16,839 nt of DNA from Spirochaetaceae bacterium (GTDB lineage: Bacteria; Spirochaetota; Spirochaetia; Treponematales; Breznakiellaceae), in contig JAITGJ010000020.1 in the NCBI GenBank assembly GCA_031280705.1, positions 1 to 16,839 on the forward strand, in the 5' to 3' direction. The translations under genes and the position numbers were made by a program. Shown here one piece after another: positions 6,573-13,877 of this stretch. Each line of letters starts with the position of its first letter. Within the stretch, counting starts at the first letter, position 1. The notes under the pieces were generated by a model. The model did not search any database and was not told where the DNA came from. It was given only the letters and a program-made list of their open reading frames with translations.

Positions 6573-6929
6573 ATGATTGTATCGGAAATTATCAAAATCG
6601 TTGACGGGCAGTTTTTTTCCGGCGAATCCAGGGGAGACATGGAAATTGCGGCGGCCTGCGGCGCGGACCTGATGAGCGATGTCATGGCGTTCGTGAAGGA
6701 CCGGGTACTTCTCCTCACGGGACTTGTGAACCCCCAGGTTATCAGGACTGCGGAATTGCTTGATATACATTGCATCATATTTGTCCGCGGGAAGGTCCCC
6801 TCACGCGATATGATCGATATGGCGGAAGAGGCGGGGATCGTTCTGGGCGGCACCAAACTTCCCATGTTCCTCTCCTGCGGCAAACTGTACGAGGCGGGTC
6901 TTCGTACCGGGGGCACACGGGCCATTTAA
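6573..6929 (+). CDS. Stand-alone DRTGG-domain protein
   Basis: A 118-aa cytoplasmic protein that is essentially one DRTGG domain, named for its most conserved residues; the C-terminal GLRTGGTR here matches that signature. The N-terminus (VSEIIKIVDGQFFSGES) and the segment VMAFVKDRVLLLTGL are typical. DRTGG domains are otherwise found between CBS or phosphotransacetylase modules. Small stand-alone versions are commonly seen near [FeFe]-hydrogenase genes of anaerobes, where they are thought to be regulatory or ligand-binding; no hydrogenase gene is in this window. The start is supported by a G-rich Shine-Dalgarno at about 6561-6567. The molecular function is unknown. Confidence 0.8.
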   Translation: MIVSEIIKIVDGQFFSGESRGDMEIAAACGADLMSDVMAFVKDRVLLLTGLVNPQVIRTAELLDIHCIIFVRGKVPSRDMIDMAEEAGIVLGGTKLPMFLSCGKLYEAGLRTGGTRAI

Positions 6930-6934
6930 CGCCG

Positions 6935-6966
6935 GTCTGTCCGCACGCCGGTATCAGCGGACAGGC
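6935..6966. repeat. Inverted repeat after DRTGG gene
   Basis: CTGTCCGC (6937-6944) and GCGGACAG (6957-6964) are perfect, extended by a T-G and a G-C pair to 6935/6966, with a 12-nt loop. It lies just downstream of the DRTGG stop and upstream of the next gene. No T-run follows, so a terminator role is uncertain. Confidence 0.5.
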
Positions 6967-7033
6967 GGCAGCGCCCGGCGTACACATCATGCGGGCGCGC
7001 AAAACCGGAAACCGGCATGGGAGAGCGATCATT

Positions 7034-7624
7034 GTGGGCAGAATAAAAAGTGCGCTGGAAATAGCGCTGGAAAAGACCGAAACGGTCAAAAGTGACAAAA
7101 GTACCATCGGACAGTTTGACGCGAAACAGCGGGGTAAAAAACTTGCCAACGCGTTTTTGGCCGGGGAAATTTCCTCCCTGGAAAGCGAAATCCACAAGGC
7201 GGACCGGGAAAACAGGGCGTCCCTCCGGCAGGGTATGTTTGACGTACTCATCGCGCAGGTGACGCTTCCCGCTGCGGAAGGCGACCAAAAACGCATCGAG
7301 GCCGCCGGGAAGGGCCTGGAAGCGGTAATTGCCGATGGCCGGTTCGCGCCGTTGTTCAGCCAGTTTCTCCAGATCATTTCCCGTTACACCGGCGAAATAC
7401 GGCGTTTTGACGAATCAATCCGTGTTCAGTATGAACCCCGGCTTCGCCAGAAAGAAGAGGAACTTTCCCGCCGCCTGGGGACGCAGGTAACGCTTGATCC
7501 GTTTCAGGACCCGGAATTTACCACGGCGTACAACAAAAATCTCAGCGCCCTGCGGGATAATTATCAGACCGTGGTGGATCAGTTGCGGGAGCAGGCGGGA
7601 CTCCTCTACCGGCAGGAAATTTGA
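7034..7624 (+). CDS. Conserved-looking hypothetical protein, helical
   Basis: A 196-aa soluble protein with no signal peptide or membrane segment. I do not recognise the family. It begins VGRIKSALEIALEKTETVKSDK and is charged and alpha-helical throughout; the stretch RYTGEIRRFDESIRVQYEPR followed by QKEEELSRR looks like a coiled coil. The GTG at 7034 is preferred because GGGAGA (7019-7024) lies 9 nt upstream and the protein then starts at a natural helix. An in-frame ATG at 6989 would add 15 Arg-rich residues. The gene overlaps the next start by 4 nt, so the two products may work together. Confidence 0.65.
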   Translation: MGRIKSALEIALEKTETVKSDKSTIGQFDAKQRGKKLANAFLAGEISSLESEIHKADRENRASLRQGMFDVLIAQVTLPAAEGDQKRIEAAGKGLEAVIADGRFAPLFSQFLQIISRYTGEIRRFDESIRVQYEPRLRQKEEELSRRLGTQVTLDPFQDPEFTTAYNKNLSALRDNYQTVVDQLREQAGLLYRQEI

Positions 7625-8616
7625 AAAGCGCGACCAAGTATCCGCTTGACGCCGCCATGGTACGGCGTCTTTTTAAGGCTGCGGGACTCGCCGGGGCGGA
7701 ACAGATCACGCCGCTTACCGGCGGAGAATTTAACAGCGCTTTTGCCGCCCGTGCGGGCGGCGGCGAATATGTCGTCAAAATTGCCCCGGACCGGAACGCT
7801 CCCGTCCTTTCCTATGAGCGGAACCTGATGCGGCAGGAACTTGCCTGTTACGATTTGATCCGGGAAAAAACCACGATCAAAATTCCGGCAATTCCGTACC
7901 GCGATCTTTCGGGCGCCGTTATTCCGCCGTCCTGGTTCATCATGGAAAAATTAACTATTCCCCTGCTTTCTTCCCTCAAGTTGGCGGGGGAGGCCGCCCT
8001 TCGCGCCGGGGAGCGGAAAGCGGAATTGGCCGCGGCGTATCACCGCATAAGCGGCCCGGGCTTTGGGTATCCCCAGATGGGGCTTTACGGCTCCTGGTAC
8101 GAGGCGATAAAAAACATGACGTTTTCCCTGGTGGAAGACGCCCGGCGCTTCGGAAAAAACTCCCCCCTGGGCCGCGAACTTCTGGACGCCATCGAACGGC
8201 ATCGCGGCGTTCTGGAAAATGTCCCCTGCTGCCTGGTCAATTTTGATCTGTGGGACAATAACCTCTTTTGCAAAGATGTCCCCGGCGGCCCGGAGCTTTA
8301 CCTGGTGGATCCGGAGCGCTCGTTCTGGGGCGATCCCGCCGCGGACCTTGTGTGCCTTGACGTTATGCACCCGGCGCTCGCGGACAAAGCGGATATTATT
8401 GCCGCCTACAACCGGTATGCGGACCGGCCCTTTGAAACCGGTCCCGCCCTTGCGATTCGTTACAACATTATGCTGTCGTACCTCGCCCTCGTTATGTACA
8501 CCGAGCGCTGGTCCCGCTACCGCCCCTGGAATGCGGGGTATTGGCGGAACACGCTGGCGGCCCGCTTTATGACGAAGCGCAGTTTTGCCGCGCTCACCCA
8601 GCCGGACCGTTTGTAA
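7621..8616 (+). CDS. APH-fold phosphotransferase-like protein with atypical active site
   Basis: A 331-aa cytoplasmic protein with the aminoglycoside/choline phosphotransferase (APH) fold. The N-lobe has LTGGEFNSAF (nucleotide-loop-like) and YVVKIAP with the likely ATP-contacting Lys; the C-lobe has CLVNFDLWDNNLF and LYLVDPERSFWGDPAADLV. In the family the catalytic loop is HxDxxxxN. Here the His is Asn207, while Asp209, Asn214 and the metal-binding Asp230 remain, so activity is possible but not certain. The substrate is unknown; small-molecule or sugar kinases share this fold. A TTG start at 7621 fits AGGA 5 nt upstream and a 4-nt overlap with the previous gene; an ATG at 7657 is the alternative. 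Confidence 0.75.
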   Translation: MKSATKYPLDAAMVRRLFKAAGLAGAEQITPLTGGEFNSAFAARAGGGEYVVKIAPDRNAPVLSYERNLMRQELACYDLIREKTTIKIPAIPYRDLSGAVIPPSWFIMEKLTIPLLSSLKLAGEAALRAGERKAELAAAYHRISGPGFGYPQMGLYGSWYEAIKNMTFSLVEDARRFGKNSPLGRELLDAIERHRGVLENVPCCLVNFDLWDNNLFCKDVPGGPELYLVDPERSFWGDPAADLVCLDVMHPALADKADIIAAYNRYADRPFETGPALAIRYNIMLSYLALVMYTERWSRYRPWNAGYWRNTLAARFMTKRSFAALTQPDRL

Positions 8617-8641
8617 TTCCGCCGGGAATGAAAAACTAAAC

Positions 8642-8670
8642 TTGACTTTTGGCACGGACGGCGCTACACT
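8642..8670 (+). promoter_or_regulatory. Predicted sigma70-type promoter of ptsN, leaderless
   Basis: TTGACT (8642-8647), 17-bp spacer, TACACT (8665-8670), then exactly six bases to the ATG at 8677. The -35 matches consensus at 5/6. There is no Shine-Dalgarno, so the mRNA is predicted to start at or beside the ATG. Confidence 0.7.
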
Positions 8671-8676
8671 GTGAGC

Positions 8677-9123
8677 ATGGATTTAAAGACGGTACTTACG
8701 AAGGAAACCATAAATCTTCATCTCAAGGGAACCTCCAAGGAAGAGATCATCAACGAGCTTCTGGATGTACTGGTATCCGCCGGCAAAATTCCCGACCGGG
8801 CCGTGGCTCACGCGGCGATTATGGAGCGTGAACAGAAGATGTCTACCGGGATGAAGCACGGGATCGCAATCCCCCACGGCAAAAGTCCCACCATCACTGA
8901 TTTGGTTGCCTGTATTGGTATTTCGGATAATCCGGTCGATTTTGATTCTTTGGACAAAGAACCCTGCCGGATTTTTATTCTTACCCTTTCGCCGGTGGAA
9001 AAGACCGGGCCCCACCTTCAGTTTCTTGCGGAAATCAGCCTGCTGTTCAAAAGCGCGGAAAAACGGGCGGAGATTCTCAAGGCCGCTTCTTCTGACGAAA
9101 TTCTCAGGATCCTTTCAACATAA
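8677..9123 (+). CDS. ptsN: PTS EIIA, fructose/nitrogen-regulatory type
   Basis: A 148-aa single-domain EIIA of the fructose/mannitol type (PTS_EIIA_2). The phospho-acceptor is His67 in GIAIPHGKS, preceded by MEREQKMSTGM. The C-terminal half (FILTLSPVEKTGPHLQFLAEIS) matches the domain end. No EIIB, EIIC, HPr or EI gene is in the window, so it is more likely a regulatory PTS component (PtsN-like), as in treponemes that keep PTS proteins without sugar permeases, than a transporter part. The symbol is therefore tentative. A GTG at 8671 could add two residues, but it lies before the predicted transcription start. A strong terminator lies about 100 bp downstream. Confidence 0.87.
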   Translation: MDLKTVLTKETINLHLKGTSKEEIINELLDVLVSAGKIPDRAVAHAAIMEREQKMSTGMKHGIAIPHGKSPTITDLVACIGISDNPVDFDSLDKEPCRIFILTLSPVEKTGPHLQFLAEISLLFKSAEKRAEILKAASSDEILRILST

Positions 9124-9219
9124 CGTTAATGGCCCGCTGCTTCTCCGGCGGCGTGTCCACCGGGCGCGGGCCTCGTTCCGCTGAGTGCGCGCCGTTACCC
9201 GGCTTGTTCAGGTAAAATG

Positions 9220-9254
9220 AAACCCCCGTCTGACGAAGGTCAAACGGGGGTTTT
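9220..9254. terminator. Rho-independent terminator, probably bidirectional
   Basis: AAACCCCCGT (9220-9229) pairs with ACGGGGGTTT (9244-9253), a 10-bp stem with a 14-nt loop, followed by further T. It sits between the convergent ptsN (+) and HEAT-repeat (-) genes. A-rich sequence on the left arm allows use on the - strand too. A weaker pairing, GGCCCGC (9131-9137) with GCGGGCC (9166-9172), lies closer to ptsN. Confidence 0.85.
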
Positions 9255-9277
9255 GTACGCTGGTGTATGTATGAGCG

Positions 9278-10480
9278 TTACCCGTTAATCGTACCAATGG
9301 CGGTGCGGGCAAGGCGCTTCACCGTGTTGGTCCACGGAACACTCTGCACCGTGTTGAGGGGCCGGACCGCGCCCTGCTTACGGGTATTGCCCAGCGCGGG
9401 AATAATGACCCGTACCATTGCCTCATCCGCCGGGGTAAGGGAGCCGTCTGAGCATTTACCGTTCAGGGCGATGAGGAACCCGCCCAAAAGCCCGATGGTC
9501 CGCTCCTCCAGGTTGCCCCGCGCCGCGAGCGCGGAGAGGGTGTTTACGGCGGCATACCGCTCCTGGGTGTCCAGCCCTTCCTTGTAGGATCGTTCCAGCG
9601 GCGCAAGAACGGCCTGATCCTCCGTGCCGTATTGAAAGAGCATCCGCAGGGCCAGTTTTCGCATATTGGCCAACTGAATGCGGGTACGGGGCTCAGGGCT
9701 GACGAGCCGCCAGCCTTCAACGTATGCGGCCACCGCCGCCTGGGATTTGTGCTCCGTCCCGGCGGCCTGTGTGTCGATCGCTTCCAGGGCGGCGTGTTTG
9801 ACATCCACCGTGTAGGAGGCGCTCTGGATCACGCCGATAAGGGGCCCGGACGGGTCGCCGGATATTTTTTCAAGCGAAGCCTTTGCCTGCTGCCTCACCT
9901 GGTCAGAATACCAGGAGGTGCCGAGCGCCGCGAAAAAAACCGGCAGGTAGCCCTCATCAATATTCTGGTAGTTTTCAAGCGCGATAACCGCCCGGTAGGC
10001 AAGGCGTTCCGCCCCCTCCCGGTCCTGGGACGGGGGCATATTGTTCAAGTTGCTCAGTATCCGCGCCGTCTGAACCAGGTAATAATTATTGGAGGCTTCG
10101 TGCATTTTGCCCAGCGCGATAAGGGCCGCCCCGCGCGCAAACGGATTGGTAAAAGCCTCGGCCAGACGGCCCAGGTCCATGGCGGCGGGCGCGTGCCGGG
10201 CCTCGCCAAGCTGCTCCGCGAGAAGCTGGGCGATGGCGTCTGCGGCGACCACCTCCTGATTTCCCCGGACATTGGGATATTCGGCGATCAGCGCGTTGAG
10301 CGCCCGCGCGTAAAATTCCTCCGCGCCGGGATTTTGTTCCGCCGCGTACTGCCGGAGCATGTCCAGTTTGCCCGTCTGGGTGCCTGAGTCCTGATAATAA
10401 CGCATCAATTCATCGGCGGTTTGGGCGTACAGTCCCATTGCCACGCATATCAGCATGATGATTATGAAGGCGCGTTTCAT
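9278..10480 (-). CDS. Exported HEAT-like repeat protein
   Basis: A 400-aa protein with a signal peptide (MKRAF, hydrophobic core, probable cleavage after LYA at residue 19). The rest consists of alpha-helical repeats of HEAT/armadillo character, for example ALNALIAEYPNVRGNQEV, GAALIALGKMHEA, ALGTSWYSDQVRQQAKASLE and ERYAAVNTLSALAARGNLEE. Such periplasmic repeat proteins are frequent in treponemes and presumably act as scaffolds; no specific function is known to me. The start at 10480 follows GAGGAGG about 6 nt upstream on the - strand. It is monocistronic, with a promoter at 10576-10604, and ends at the shared terminator. Confidence 0.82.
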   Translation of the reverse strand: MKRAFIIIMLICVAMGLYAQTADELMRYYQDSGTQTGKLDMLRQYAAEQNPGAEEFYARALNALIAEYPNVRGNQEVVAADAIAQLLAEQLGEARHAPAAMDLGRLAEAFTNPFARGAALIALGKMHEASNNYYLVQTARILSNLNNMPPSQDREGAERLAYRAVIALENYQNIDEGYLPVFFAALGTSWYSDQVRQQAKASLEKISGDPSGPLIGVIQSASYTVDVKHAALEAIDTQAAGTEHKSQAAVAAYVEGWRLVSPEPRTRIQLANMRKLALRMLFQYGTEDQAVLAPLERSYKEGLDTQERYAAVNTLSALAARGNLEERTIGLLGGFLIALNGKCSDGSLTPADEAMVRVIIPALGNTRKQGAVRPLNTVQSVPWTNTVKRLARTAIGTING

Positions 10481-10575
10481 TTCGTTCCTCCTCGTATTAA
10501 ACAAATCGAGTTTTCAGGGTATCCTGCAAGGACGCCGCACCGCCGAAGCTCTGCGGCTCTATCTCTTGATAATAC

Positions 10576-10604
10576 AGTATACCGGGTAAACGCCGAAAAG
10601 TGAA
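10576..10604 (-). promoter_or_regulatory. Predicted promoter of the HEAT-repeat gene
   Basis: On the - strand TTCACT (10604-10599), 17-bp spacer, TATACT (10581-10576). The hexamers match consensus at 4/6 and 5/6. The leader would be about 90 nt. The two GGGTAAAC copies at 10584-10612 overlap this promoter. Confidence 0.55.
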
Positions 10605-10612
10605 GGGTAAAC
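10584..10612. repeat. Tandem GGGTAAAC repeat between divergent genes
   Basis: GGGTAAAC at 10584-10591 and 10605-10612, spaced 21 bp start to start, two helical turns, as expected for two protein-binding half-sites. One copy lies in the spacer of the - strand promoter and the other abuts its -35. A short hairpin AAACCC/GGGTTT (10609-10624) overlaps the second copy. Confidence 0.4.
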
Positions 10613-10655
10613 CCGTGCGGGTTTGAACCGGGCGAAAACGGCGCGGGGAGATGTC

Positions 10656-11318
10656 ATGATTCTGCGTATTGCGGAAGATGCTTTTGTTGATGAGGCGGGC
10701 GCGCCTATAACCCTTCGGGGGCATGACCTTGCCCTGGAACAAACGCCGGAGGGGAGGCCATTCCCGCCGGAAGCGGCCGGGGAATTATTCGCGGGACTCT
10801 GGGCCAGAGGCGTGAACGCCGTCCGGCTGGGTATTCGCCATGATTGTATCGAAGGGCCGGAGCGCGGCGTGTGGAACGAAGCATACCTGGCCTACCTCAG
10901 GCAGCTTCTTGTCCGGGCCGCGGAAACCGGCGGCCCTGAAACGCGGGGACTTGCGGCGTTTCTGGTTCCGCTGCCGGCGCCCGTTGCCGGCGATACCGCA
11001 GCGGGCGCATCCCGGGCCGGCGCTCCCGGCGGCGCGGCGCAGCGGGAGGGCTTTATCGCCGCGTACCGCCACGCCGCCCGGCGGCTCAAAAATTGCCGCG
11101 CCGTTACCGCCTGGGGCGTTATGGGGGGGAGATGGCCCGTCTGGATTCCTCCCCGCGAAGCGGACGTTTTCGCCGCGGCTTTTTGCGCGCGTATACGGGA
11201 AGTGTACCCCGCCGCGCTTTTTTTTGCGGAACAGTGGCCAGTTCCCGAAACGGCGGCGGCCAGGCGGCTCGGCCTGGTTCCGCCCCCGCTCCTTTCCGGG
11301 CTTTTCCGCCCTGACTGA
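10656..11318 (+). CDS. Truncated, degenerate GH5-like protein
   Basis: A 220-aa protein resembling the first part of glycoside hydrolase family 5 barrels: FVDEAGAPITLRGHDL (first strand), LWARGVNAVRLGIRHDCIEG (G-N-x-VRL strand), NEAYLAYLRQLLVRAAETGG (helix), and later AVTAWGVMGGRW and ALFFAEQWPV. In active GH5 enzymes the AVTAW region would lead into NEP with the acid/base Glu; here it reads VMGG, so that Glu is missing. The protein is also much shorter than usual and has an Ala/Gly/Pro-rich insert (about 106-128). No signal peptide is seen, so it would be cytosolic. It may be a pseudoenzyme or an unrelated TIM barrel. GGGGAG (10645-10650) lies 5 nt before the ATG. Confidence 0.6.
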   Translation: MILRIAEDAFVDEAGAPITLRGHDLALEQTPEGRPFPPEAAGELFAGLWARGVNAVRLGIRHDCIEGPERGVWNEAYLAYLRQLLVRAAETGGPETRGLAAFLVPLPAPVAGDTAAGASRAGAPGGAAQREGFIAAYRHAARRLKNCRAVTAWGVMGGRWPVWIPPREADVFAAAFCARIREVYPAALFFAEQWPVPETAAARRLGLVPPPLLSGLFRPD

Positions 11319-11333
11319 ACCGGCTTTGCGGAA

Positions 11334-12353
11334 TTACCGCCCCATGCGAAGAATCGGGGCCAAATGGGCAAGCCGGGGGGCCACGGGGGCGGGGTCATCT
11401 TCAATGACGGGAATCACTTCGACAATTTCCACTTCTGCCGTTTCCGGTTCGCGCTCCACGTACAGCCGTTCAATGCGCTTTCTCGTGTCCAGAATACGGG
11501 AAACATAGTCCAGCGTCCGCTTGGGCGTGCCGTCGCCGGTGGCTACCCGCCCGGTTCCGGCGTTGTACATGGCCAGTCCCGATACGATGGAGCCGCCCCG
11601 GTCAAGGCAATAGCGCAGATGGGCAAGGCCGTACCGGGCGCTGAGCCAGGGATCAAAAAATTCTTCTTCCGTGAGCGCGGGAAAAGAACGGCTGTTCAAC
11701 TGGAACAGTCCGCGATCCACGCTCCGGTCGCGGTTGGCGGTGTTTACCGCTTTGTGATTGAAGCGGCTTTCCTCCCAGGCAAGCGCGAAGGCCAGCGCGG
11801 GAGCAATGTTGTGCGTGTCCGCGTTTGCAAGCACGCAGGAAGAAAGATAGCGCGAACCCGTAATTTCCTCAAAAAAAGCGAGCACCGCTTCCCGGCGGAA
11901 CGGATCGGCCCAGTCCTCCCGTACCGGATCCCGCTCTTCCATGATCCGGTGCAGCGGATGAAGCGGTTCAGGCGCGTTCTCCCCGTTTTCCGTCCCGGCA
12001 TATTCTTCGGAGGCGCGTGTTTCCACCACGGGTACGGCGGCAGGGGATTGCGCCTGCGGCGCGGCAAACAGGGGGATGAGAACAAAAACCGAAAAAAAGG
12101 CCGCAATAATCGCGCCGGAGAAAACAGGATAAAATACGTCGAAGCGGGACAGGGCGCTTTCCCGCGGGACGGCCAGCCGCCGCCGGCGGAGCCGTATATG
12201 CCGCCGGAAAACCCGCCGCTTGAAAAAATCGTTTGTCATGTCCGGCGGACCATTTCCGGTTCCCGCTGGAGCGAGCAACCGCGCCGACCAGTAGGCCGCG
12301 CGCTCTCCCGCCCCCGCAAGGCTGAGCCTGAGACCGGCAGAAATATCATCCAT
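11334..12353 (-). CDS. Membrane-anchored lytic transglycosylase (SLT domain)
   Basis: A 339-aa protein that should cleave peptidoglycan glycan strands to 1,6-anhydro-muropeptides. The C-terminal half is an SLT (goose-lysozyme-like) domain: ALAWEESRFNHKAVN with probable catalytic Glu195, SVDRGLFQLNSRSFP, LAHLRYCLDRGGS and MYNAGTG. A single hydrophobic segment at about 74-98 (YPVFSGAIIAAFFSVFVLIP) anchors it, with the domain outside. Before it lie about 73 residues containing a very Arg-rich cytosolic stretch (FFKRRVFRRHIRLRRRR). Starts are uncertain: AGGAAGG is 12 nt before this ATG, a TTG at 12359 has better spacing, and an internal ATG at 12240 would drop the first 38 residues. It converges with the upstream + gene 15 bp away. 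The 275-bp gap to serA shows only small GC-rich hairpins. Confidence 0.85.
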   Translation of the reverse strand: MDDISAGLRLSLAGAGERAAYWSARLLAPAGTGNGPPDMTNDFFKRRVFRRHIRLRRRRLAVPRESALSRFDVFYPVFSGAIIAAFFSVFVLIPLFAAPQAQSPAAVPVVETRASEEYAGTENGENAPEPLHPLHRIMEERDPVREDWADPFRREAVLAFFEEITGSRYLSSCVLANADTHNIAPALAFALAWEESRFNHKAVNTANRDRSVDRGLFQLNSRSFPALTEEEFFDPWLSARYGLAHLRYCLDRGGSIVSGLAMYNAGTGRVATGDGTPKRTLDYVSRILDTRKRIERLYVEREPETAEVEIVEVIPVIEDDPAPVAPRLAHLAPILRMGR

Positions 12354-12628
12354 AATCAATAACAACCTTCCTGGCGCTACTATACCGCCAAAAGAGGTTT
12401 TTTTTCCATATTTCTGGACAAAAACATCATAGATATGTCCGTAAGCCCGCGGGGCCGCCGGACTCCTCTCCGTAAAACGCCGTCAAAATATTACGCATCC
12501 TGCCGCCCTGTGGGGCGGAACGTGTCCGGACAGGTCCACCATACCGCATTCCGCCGCCCTTGCAAAGGCGCGCGGTCCCCATCCCGGGGAAAAGCCGTTG
12601 CCGGGCAATTTGAGCGCGTCTGCCCTTA

Positions 12629-13801
12629 TCATGGTTTTTCGATGACCCGGCAGCGGATAATCCCGTCAACGGCGACGATCCGTTCCAGCACCGGGGGCGG
12701 GATCTCCTGTTCCGTATCAATGATATTATAGGCAAAATCATCGCGGTGGTGATTGATAAGGTCCATAATATTGATTTCCGCGCCGGCGAGAATGGTTGTG
12801 ATTTGCCCCACCATGTTGGGAATATTCCGGTTTGCTACGAGAAGCCGGTGCGGCGCGCGCTGTTCAAGCTGGCACTGCGGAAAATTCACCGAATTGCGGA
12901 TTGCCCCGGTTTCGAGAAACGCCATGAGTTGGCGCGCCGCCATTACCGCGCAGTTGTCCTCGGCTTCGGGGGTGGAGGCCCCCAAGTGGGGAATGCAGAT
13001 CGCCCGTTTTGCGCCGAGCAGTTCCGCCGAAGGAAAATCCGTTACATACACGCTGATTTTTTCCGCGTCGAGGGCCGCGATAATGTCTTTTTCGTTTACC
13101 AGTCCGCCGCGCGCGAGGTTGATGATCCGCGCGCCTTTTTTCATGAGGCGGAATTTTTCCGCATTGAGGATGCCGCGGGTCGCTTCGGCAAGGGGAAGGT
13201 GCAGGGTTACATAATCCGCGCGGGCAAGGAGGCTTTCAAGGGTATCGGCCCGTTTGACCTGCCCGGCAAGATTCCACGCCGCGTCCACGGAAATGTAGGG
13301 ATCATAACCGATTACGGTCATACCCAGCGCCATCGCGTCATTGGCCACCATCACCCCAACCGCGCCAAGGCCGACCACGCCGAGGGTTTTTCCATAAATT
13401 TCCGGCCCCTCAAAGCGGGATTTTTCCTTTTCCACCAGGTCCGGCACTTCATCGGCGCGGCCCGCGATGGACGCGGCCCAGGATATGCCCCCAAGCACGT
13501 TCCGGGACGACAAAATCAGCGCGGCAATGGCAAGTTCCTTAACCGCATTGGCGTTCCCGCCGGGGGTGTTAAAAACAACAACGCCCTGGGCGCTGCACAT
13601 TTCCACCGGGATATTGTTGTACCCCGCCCCGGCGCGGGCAATCGCCTTTACCGTGCCGGGGAATTCCACCCCGCAGAGTTCCGCGCTCCGCACGAGAATC
13701 GCGTCGGGATGGGGAAGATCGCTCGCCACTTCATAGCGATCCCGGGGAAACAAATCAAGCCCTGCCGGAGAAATCCGGTTCATGGTCCGTATTCTGAACA
13801 C
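12629..13801 (-). CDS. serA: D-3-phosphoglycerate dehydrogenase
   Basis: The first committed enzyme of serine synthesis: it oxidises 3-phosphoglycerate to 3-phosphohydroxypyruvate with NAD+. It has 390 aa, the short form with one C-terminal ACT domain. Seen are the substrate segment ARAGAGYNNIP, the NAD loop GVVGLGAVG, NLARGGLVNEK with the catalytic Arg, DFPSAELLG with a possible catalytic Glu, and IPHLGAST with the catalytic His. The ACT domain is RLLVANRNIPNMVGQITTIL to the end and may bind serine as feedback inhibitor. A GTG start at 13801 is chosen because AAGGAG is 5 nt upstream; a GTG at 13804 and an ATG at 13783 are alternatives. It is the third gene of rex-serC-serA, about 75 bp after serC. 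Confidence 0.93.
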   Translation of the reverse strand: MFRIRTMNRISPAGLDLFPRDRYEVASDLPHPDAILVRSAELCGVEFPGTVKAIARAGAGYNNIPVEMCSAQGVVVFNTPGGNANAVKELAIAALILSSRNVLGGISWAASIAGRADEVPDLVEKEKSRFEGPEIYGKTLGVVGLGAVGVMVANDAMALGMTVIGYDPYISVDAAWNLAGQVKRADTLESLLARADYVTLHLPLAEATRGILNAEKFRLMKKGARIINLARGGLVNEKDIIAALDAEKISVYVTDFPSAELLGAKRAICIPHLGASTPEAEDNCAVMAARQLMAFLETGAIRNSVNFPQCQLEQRAPHRLLVANRNIPNMVGQITTILAGAEINIMDLINHHRDDFAYNIIDTEQEIPPPVLERIVAVDGIIRCRVIEKP

Positions 13802-13877
13802 CACAACTCCTTAAAAAACGCCGCCGCGCGGTATCGCCGCGCCGTTTGTAAACGCCGCGAAATATCGGCCCGCGTGT

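Noticed and set aside
11364..12362. Open + strand frame across the lytic transglycosylase gene
   Set aside because: The - strand protein has a clear SLT domain and membrane anchor. The + frame is basic, low in motif content and lacks a ribosome site.
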